Positions 6,806 through 10,599 of a stretch of DNA of 10,599 nucleotides are shown here, in pieces. Numbering within the stretch: the first letter of the stretch is position 1; each line of letters starts with the position of its first letter. The position numbers and the translations under genes are program-made. The notes under the pieces were generated by a model. That model worked only from the letters and a program-made list of their open reading frames with translations. It was not told the origin of the DNA and searched no databases. This DNA comes from an uncultured bacterium (GTDB lineage: Bacteria > Bdellovibrionota_C > UBA2361 > SZUA-149 > CALKYB01): positions 1-10,599 of the forward strand of contig CALIEE010000062.1 in assembly GCA_938022485.1 (NCBI GenBank), given 5' to 3'.

Positions 6806-8040
6806 TATTCCACCCACTTCCCGTTTTCGATTAATTGTACTTCCTCTCCAGAATAAGTGGTGCCATTAACACTAACTTCCTCAGAGGAAATCATCATATC
6901 AGTATGCACCATACTTTCATTACAACCGATTTCTTCGAGTTTTTCCTTGGAAAGACTTTCTCCACCCTTTAGGCAGAACTTATAGGCTGATCCAACAGCA
7001 ATATGACAAGCAGCATTTTCATCATAAAGAATATCCTGGAATACTAAACCGCTTTGAAATATGGGTGAGTCTGTTCCAACCAAAGCAACTTCCCCAAGTC
7101 TAGAAGCACCAGGGTCACTGGAAGTATATTCCTTAAAAGTTTCAGCACCGTTGGTAGCTGAAAAGTCTGCAATTTTACCTTCTTCAAAGACTAATTTTAG
7201 GTTTTCAATTAGAACGCCATTGATTAAGAAAGGTCGGGTGGCGCTTACCTCGCCTTCAGTTTTTTTATTATCAGGTGTCGTAAAAACCTCTTCGGTCGGA
7301 ATGTTAGGCTCATATTCGACCCCTCTTGGGCTCTCGTCTCCTCCACCCTTAAACAAGGCAAGTTTGGAGAGTCTGACTTTCAAGTCAGTTCCAGGCCCTG
7401 AGAAATGAAGTGTCTCTAGTTCTAAGTCATTAAGCCTTTTACTTCTAGCATGGAGGCGGTCGTTATGCTCTTTCCAAAGCTCAAGGCAATTTTCTTTATC
7501 AGCTCTGCAAGCTTTGAAAATTTCCTCCCAAAGCATAGCGCAAGCTTCCTCTGGATCCATCTTCGGAAAAATCTTACTAGCCCAGCCGGGGGTTGCTCCA
7601 TTGGCAAGAGACCAATGAACTTTAGATTTCCCAATTCCCTCGTCGTAGAAGTACTTGATTGCTTTGTGATTGCTGAGCCTGAGATTGTTAACTTTTTTGG
7701 TGGGCAGGTCGGCTAGTATGTCAGGGTATTCGCTTCCGCGAATAGCAAGGTTAGCTCCAGTTTTATCAACTATTTCTTTATATTTTTCTGAAACATAAGC
7801 TGGAACAAATTCCAGGTCTTTATCATCGGAGTTCTCAATTCTGAGCCTTGTTGTGCGCGAGTCATTGAGATCAAGGTTTACATAAGAAGCCCCTCTTTTC
7901 CAGGCTTCCTCCACTGCCATCACAGCGAGTTCTCGATGGTAAGCTTCGGCACTGATATTTACCATCTGCCCAGGTTGAACATTAAGTCCGTGGCAGACCA
8001 TTAGCTTTGCGTAATTTTGGAGTTTTTCTTCGAAAGTCAT
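6805..8040 (-). CDS. M29 family metallo-aminopeptidase (AmpS/AmpT/PepS-like)
   Basis: A 411-residue cytosolic aminopeptidase that removes N-terminal amino acids using a two-metal centre. The length is typical of family M29. All five expected metal-site residues are visible: Glu251 in 'IPTEEVFTTPD', Glu317 in 'LGEVALV', His346 in 'NAACHIAVGSAY' (Tyr353 follows), and His379 and Asp381 in 'HTDMM'. The N-terminal part has 'LNVQPGQMVNISAEAYHRELAVMAVEEAWKRGA' features typical of the family, broken here by other residues. Known members are active with cobalt, zinc, manganese or magnesium depending on the species. Its ATG overlaps the mntR stop (ATGA) and its stop overlaps the oxidoreductase start, so all three are probably made from one transcript. 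Sitting directly behind a manganese sensor suggests metal-dependent control; that is an inference. Confidence 0.92.
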   Translation of the reverse strand: MTFEEKLQNYAKLMVCHGLNVQPGQMVNISAEAYHRELAVMAVEEAWKRGASYVNLDLNDSRTTRLRIENSDDKDLEFVPAYVSEKYKEIVDKTGANLAIRGSEYPDILADLPTKKVNNLRLSNHKAIKYFYDEGIGKSKVHWSLANGATPGWASKIFPKMDPEEACAMLWEEIFKACRADKENCLELWKEHNDRLHARSKRLNDLELETLHFSGPGTDLKVRLSKLALFKGGGDESPRGVEYEPNIPTEEVFTTPDNKKTEGEVSATRPFLINGVLIENLKLVFEEGKIADFSATNGAETFKEYTSSDPGASRLGEVALVGTDSPIFQSGLVFQDILYDENAACHIAVGSAYKFCLKGGESLSKEKLEEIGCNESMVHTDMMISSEEVSVNGTTYSGEEVQLIENGKWVE

Positions 8041-8474
8041 AGCTCTAAATCAATTAGTTTCAAATGTTTCTTCATTGCTTGAAGAGTATGTTTGCTGATG
8101 TGGTGTTCTACTCCTTCAGCATCAATCTCTGCAAACCGTTTTGGAACACCAATAGCGATCAAGAACTCCAAGATCACTTGATGTCTTTTCTTACAAAACC
8201 GAGCCAGCTTGGCACCTTTCTCAGTAAGTTCAACTGGTTTATGTGGATAGGTTGATAAGTATCCCTCACGCTGAAGCCTCTTAATAGTTCTTAGGGCTGT
8301 TACGTGGGATATGCCAAGCTGTCTGGCAATTTCAACTGTTCTAGCTTCTCCCTTTTCTTCGATTAGATCAGCTACCAGCTCAGTGTAATCTTCTGCGGAC
8401 TCCAGGAGGTGACTGGCTCTCGTAGCGTGAAAAGCGCTGCTCCTAACTTCCTTTTTGTCTTTGGAATCAGACAT
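8037..8474 (-). CDS. mntR: Manganese-responsive DtxR-family repressor MntR
   Basis: A 145-residue DNA-binding regulator with an N-terminal winged helix-turn-helix ('TVEIARQLGISHVTALRTIKRLQREGYL', broken across turns) and a DtxR-type metal-binding and dimerisation helix pair. The six metal ligands of Bacillus subtilis MntR (D8, E11, H77, E99, E102, H103) each have the same residue here at a constant offset of 21: D29, E32, H98, E120, E123, H124. This is strong evidence for Mn(II) sensing. It lacks the C-terminal SH3-like domain of long DtxR/IdeR proteins, as expected for MntR. ATG 8474 is preferred; the longer TTG start at 8498 would place codons almost up to the operators. It overlaps the peptidase gene (ATGA) and diverges from the importer, with MntR-type boxes between. 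Repression of both units when manganese is plentiful is expected. Confidence 0.92.
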   Translation of the reverse strand: MSDSKDKKEVRSSAFHATRASHLLESAEDYTELVADLIEEKGEARTVEIARQLGISHVTALRTIKRLQREGYLSTYPHKPVELTEKGAKLARFCKKRHQVILEFLIAIGVPKRFAEIDAEGVEHHISKHTLQAMKKHLKLIDLEL

Positions 8475-8491
8475 TCTTTTGATCAATAATA

Positions 8492-8520
8492 TTGCCAATA
8501 ATTGTAGCGGGTGCTACAAA
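8492..8520 (+). promoter_or_regulatory. Candidate promoter of the metal importer operon
   Basis: TTGCCA (8492-8497), a 17-base spacer and TACAAA (8515-8520) match five of six and four of six sigma-70 positions. The -10 overlaps the right half of the first inverted repeat, and the transcript would begin inside the second. A bound repressor would therefore block RNA polymerase. This is the best-spaced candidate, not proven. Confidence 0.45.
8502..8519. promoter_or_regulatory. MntR box 1 (inverted repeat TGTAGC-GGGT-GCTACA)
   Basis: A perfect inverted repeat, TTGTAGC / GCTACAA, around a four-base centre. It shares the core TAGC-N4-GCTA with the known E. coli MntR box (AACATAGC-N4-GCTATGTT). It lies in the divergent region between mntR and the importer and covers the candidate importer -10. 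Operator function is inferred from sequence similarity and position. Confidence 0.75.
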
Positions 8521-8542
8521 AAATGTAGCTAAGGCTACATTT
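8521..8542. promoter_or_regulatory. MntR box 2 (inverted repeat AAATGTAGC-TAAG-GCTACATTT)
   Basis: A perfect nine-base inverted repeat around a four-base centre, longer than box 1 and with the same TGTAGC/GCTACA arms. The two centres are 21 bp apart, two helical turns, so dimers would sit on the same face of the DNA. It overlaps the candidate mntR -10 on the minus strand and the importer transcription start region. Confidence 0.78.
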
Positions 8543-8550
8543 CAAGTCAA
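8522..8550 (-). promoter_or_regulatory. Candidate promoter of the mntR-peptidase-oxidoreductase operon
   Basis: On the minus strand, TTGACT (8550-8545), a 17-base spacer and TACATT (8527-8522) match five of six and four of six sigma-70 positions. The -10 lies within the left half of box 2 and the transcript would start in box 1. A second possible -10, TACAAT at 8506-8501, has a poor -35. Either choice puts the promoter under the two operators, which implies autoregulation. Confidence 0.45.
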
Positions 8551-8554
8551 GGAG
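8549..8554 (+). promoter_or_regulatory. Ribosome binding site that decides the TTG start of the binding-protein gene
   Basis: AAGGAG lies six bases before TTG 8561. Using this start puts both operators upstream of the coding region and begins the protein with a normal signal peptide. The longest frame (TTG 8492) would run through the operators. Confidence 0.8.
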
Positions 8555-8560
8555 ATTCCA

Positions 8561-9499
8561 TTGAGAGATTATTTCGAGATTAAGTTGCAAAAGAGCTTTT
8601 ACTTATTGGTAGCCGTTTTATGTTTCAGCTTGCTATCTGTATCTGAGCTACGTGCAAACGATAAACCTTCTGTCGTTTGTACAACAGGGATCATGGCCGA
8701 TCTCTTGGAAAATATTGTAGGGGAGACAGTTGAGATTAAACCTCTAATGGGTCCAGGTGTTGATCCTCATCTTTATAAACCGACGCACAAGGATATATCT
8801 CTCCTAAGAGACGCTGATATCATCGTCTATCACGGACTTACTTTAGAAGGTAAGTTGGAGCCAATTCTTGACAAGTTAGGAGCGAGAGGAAAAACAGTTA
8901 TTGCTGCGAGTGAGTTTGGAAAGAAAGAGTTGTTTCTTGCGGCAGAAGATTATCAAAATGCTTTTGATCCTCATCTTTGGTTTGACCCCACTCTTTGGGG
9001 CTTGGTAGCTGAGAATGTTGGAAGTAAACTTGCGATAGCCCTACCTAAACACTCTAAAAGGATAAAAGAATCCACCCGTTCTTACCTCGAGAAACTTTCG
9101 GAAGTCGATAGTTGGACTAAACAGCAGGTGGCCCTGATTCCAGAGAACAGTCGAGTGCTAGTAACAGCACATGATGCTTTTCGTTACTTTGGAAGGCGCT
9201 ACGGTATGGAGGTTGACGGTTTGCAGGGAGTTAGCACTTCCGCGGACTATGGTTTGCGAGACGTTAAGAATCTTTCAAGCAAAATAATAGACCGTAAGTT
9301 AAAGGCCATTTTTATGGAATCCAGTGTTGCTGCAAAGTTCATTGAATCACTTCAGGTAGCAGTCAAAGCCCGGGGGCACGAGGTGGCTATTGGTGGAACG
9401 CTTTATTCTGATGCTTTAGGTCCGGAGGGTAGTGGTGCTGATACTTACCTAGGAATGGTCAAACACAATGTCGATACTATTGTAGGTGGATTGAAATGA
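8561..9499 (+). CDS. Periplasmic manganese/zinc-binding protein of a metal ABC importer (TroA/MntC-like)
   Basis: A 312-residue cluster A-I solute-binding protein that captures a divalent metal in the periplasm and hands it to the membrane permease. A signal peptide (basic 'KLQK', hydrophobic core about residues 13-27, cleavage probably after residue 32) is followed by the mature domain. There is no lipobox. Metal ligands can be placed as His70 ('GVDPHLYKPT'), His138 ('DPHLWFD'), His204 ('VTAHDAF') and Asp284 ('YSDALG'). This His3-Asp set matches Treponema TroA, which binds zinc and manganese, rather than the His2-Glu-Asp set of PsaA. The end 'TYLGMVKHNVDTIVGGL' is also TroA-like. There is no histidine-rich loop of the ZnuA kind. 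MntR-type boxes upstream favour manganese. Its stop overlaps the ATPase start (ATGA). Confidence 0.93.
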   Translation: MRDYFEIKLQKSFYLLVAVLCFSLLSVSELRANDKPSVVCTTGIMADLLENIVGETVEIKPLMGPGVDPHLYKPTHKDISLLRDADIIVYHGLTLEGKLEPILDKLGARGKTVIAASEFGKKELFLAAEDYQNAFDPHLWFDPTLWGLVAENVGSKLAIALPKHSKRIKESTRSYLEKLSEVDSWTKQQVALIPENSRVLVTAHDAFRYFGRRYGMEVDGLQGVSTSADYGLRDVKNLSSKIIDRKLKAIFMESSVAAKFIESLQVAVKARGHEVAIGGTLYSDALGPEGSGADTYLGMVKHNVDTIVGGLK

Positions 9500-10275
9500 G
9501 TGAAACCCCAGGTGTCGAAATTCATGACCTAAGTGTCAGCTATTCACATCGACCCGTGCTTTGGGCAGTAGATTGTGATTTTTCGTTTGCCGAAATCACT
9601 GCAATAGTTGGTCCCAATGGAGCGGGTAAGTCTACTTTGCTGAAGTCTATTCTTGGCTTTTTGCCTCTTTCGAGTGGCTACGTAAAAATTGATGGAGCGG
9701 ATGCGGCAGAGCAACTGTCCCAAGTGGCTTATGTTCCTCAGAGGGAGGAAGTAGACTGGGACTTTCCCGTTTCAGTCCGTGAAGTTGTTATGATGGCTCG
9801 ATATGCTGGCCTACCTTTTTATAAGAGGCCGGGAAGGGAAGACAAAGAGGTAGTGCAGAATGCACTGGCTCAAGTGGGCATGGAGGAGCACGCATCGAAA
9901 CAAATTAGTCAGCTTTCAGGTGGACAACAGCAACGCGTATTCTTAGCTAGAGCCCTAGCTCAGCAAGCGAAAGTCTATCTTTTAGACGAGCCTTTCGCAG
10001 GGATTGATATTACCACTGAGAGAAAAATGTTGAGCATACTGGAAGATTTGGCTGCCTCTGGAGCTGCAGTTGTTTGTGTACACCATGATTTGAATACAGT
10101 TAGTCAGTATTTTCATACAGCTTTATTGCTAAACGTAAGGAAAGTAGCCTTTGGACCGGCAGCTGAAGTGTTGAGCCAGGAGAATATACTAAAAGCTTAT
10201 AGCGGTCAGCCTAGAACTCTAAATGAAGTTGCCGAGAGATTGAAGCAACGTCAGTTTATAAAGAGAGAAGACTAA
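9496..10275 (+). CDS. ATPase subunit of the metal ABC importer (MntB/TroB/SitB-like)
   Basis: A 259-residue cytosolic ATP-binding subunit that powers metal import. The full set of motifs is present: Walker A 'GPNGAGKST' (39-47), Q-loop Gln82 in 'VPQREEVDWDFP', signature 'LSGGQ' (140-144), Walker B 'VYLLDEP' with Glu165, D-loop 'AGID', and the H-loop 'HHD' at 196-198. The 'QREEVDWDFPVSVREVVMMAR' region (82-102) is characteristic of manganese/zinc/iron chelate ABC ATPases. Translation is coupled to the binding protein by a 4-bp ATGA overlap, and the permease begins 15 bp downstream. Confidence 0.95.
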   Translation: MSETPGVEIHDLSVSYSHRPVLWAVDCDFSFAEITAIVGPNGAGKSTLLKSILGFLPLSSGYVKIDGADAAEQLSQVAYVPQREEVDWDFPVSVREVVMMARYAGLPFYKRPGREDKEVVQNALAQVGMEEHASKQISQLSGGQQQRVFLARALAQQAKVYLLDEPFAGIDITTERKMLSILEDLAASGAAVVCVHHDLNTVSQYFHTALLLNVRKVAFGPAAEVLSQENILKAYSGQPRTLNEVAERLKQRQFIKRED

Positions 10276-10290
10276 AGCGAGAAGATTGCA

Positions 10291-10599
10291 TTGAGTGAAC
10301 AAATTTTAATACTCGAAGAGCTTTTTCAGTTTTGGACCTTCTCTGATCCTGCATCCACTTGGGTATTGCTTGGGTCAGTGCTGCTTGGGGCTACTGCTGG
10401 TGTGGCCGGATGTTTTACCTTCTTGCAGAAAAAGTCTTTGATTGGTGATGTTCTGGCACATTCCGCTCTGCCAGGAGTTACAACTGCGTTTTTGCTTTTC
10501 CACTCTCGAGGACCTTTAATTATATATTTAGGGGCAATTTCTAGCTGCCTATTAGCAGCTTTCCTTTTTGGCTTTCTGCAAACAAAGACTCGGATCAAG
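10291..10599 (+). CDS. Membrane permease of the metal ABC importer (ABC-3 family), N-terminal part
   Basis: The first 103 codons of an integral membrane permease; the frame runs off the window, and the family usually has about 270-300 residues. A short amphipathic start is followed by a helix 'WVLLGSVLLGATAGVAGCF', then the conserved cytoplasmic segment 'FLQKKSLIGDVLAHSALPGV' typical of ZnuB/MntC/TroC permeases. Two more hydrophobic stretches follow ('TTAFLLF' and 'LIIYLGAISSCLLAAFLFGF'). No ATG exists in this part of the frame; TTG 10291 fits, with GAGAAG about six bases upstream. It is the third gene of the binding protein-ATPase-permease operon and probably pairs with a second permease or acts as a homodimer. 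Confidence 0.9.
   Translation, partial: MSEQILILEELFQFWTFSDPASTWVLLGSVLLGATAGVAGCFTFLQKKSLIGDVLAHSALPGVTTAFLLFHSRGPLIIYLGAISSCLLAAFLFGFLQTKTRIK

Noticed and set aside
7061..7716. Plus-strand frames of 88-115 codons opposite the aminopeptidase gene
   Set aside because: They lie wholly antisense to a well-supported M29 peptidase, lack ribosome binding sites, and show no domain-like sequence.
8492..8560. A longer binding-protein start at TTG 8492
   Set aside because: It would place both inverted repeats and the candidate promoter inside the coding region and has no ribosome binding site. TTG 8561 has AAGGAG at the right spacing and begins a normal signal peptide.
10326..10598. A 90-codon minus-strand frame at the right edge
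   Set aside because: It is antisense to the permease frame, whose conserved 'LIGDVLAHSALPGV' segment identifies the true coding strand.

Overview
The window comes from a Gram-negative bacterium. It encodes a TonB-dependent outer-membrane receptor, a periplasmic YfiR-like protein and a periplasmic binding-protein ABC importer. Coding DNA is AT-leaning. About half of the inferable starts are TTG or GTG, and several genes have good Shine-Dalgarno sites (AGGAG, AAGGAG). I cannot fix the phylum: a gammaproteobacterium or a marine Verrucomicrobiota (Opitutae type) would both fit. Nothing points to a plasmid, phage or insertion sequence, and I saw no CRISPR array.

Layout. (1) 1-3345 is an envelope-signalling block: the N-terminus of a membrane sensor (minus strand, cut by the window edge), a ~360-bp non-coding stretch ending in a terminator-like hairpin, then a YfiR/DUF4154 periplasmic protein and a TonB-dependent receptor (plus strand). 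(2) 3392-5419 holds a CNNM/CBS membrane protein, a minus-strand tRNA-Glu(UUC) with a recognisable promoter, and a small serine esterase. (3) 5423-8474 is a tight minus-strand operon read mntR -> M29 metallo-aminopeptidase -> FAD disulfide oxidoreductase. Its stop and start codons overlap at both junctions (ATGA and TAGTG). (4) 8561-10599 is the divergent metal ABC importer: TroA/MntC-type binding protein, ATPase, and the beginning of the membrane permease, which runs off the window.

The most informative part is the 86-bp divergent control region between mntR and the importer. It holds two near-identical inverted repeats, TGTAGC-N4-GCTACA, with centres 21 bp apart. They closely resemble the E. 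coli MntR box (core TAGC-N4-GCTA). They overlap the best candidate promoters in both directions, so one MntR protein is expected to control both the importer and its own operon. That operon also carries a metallopeptidase and a thiol-disulfide oxidoreductase, so these two enzymes are probably manganese-responsive. This grouping is the best candidate here for an under-described functional link.

Starts were re-chosen for six genes where the longest reading frame is not the likely protein: YfiR (565), TonB receptor (1231), oxidoreductase (6805), mntR (8474), binding protein (8561) and permease (10291).
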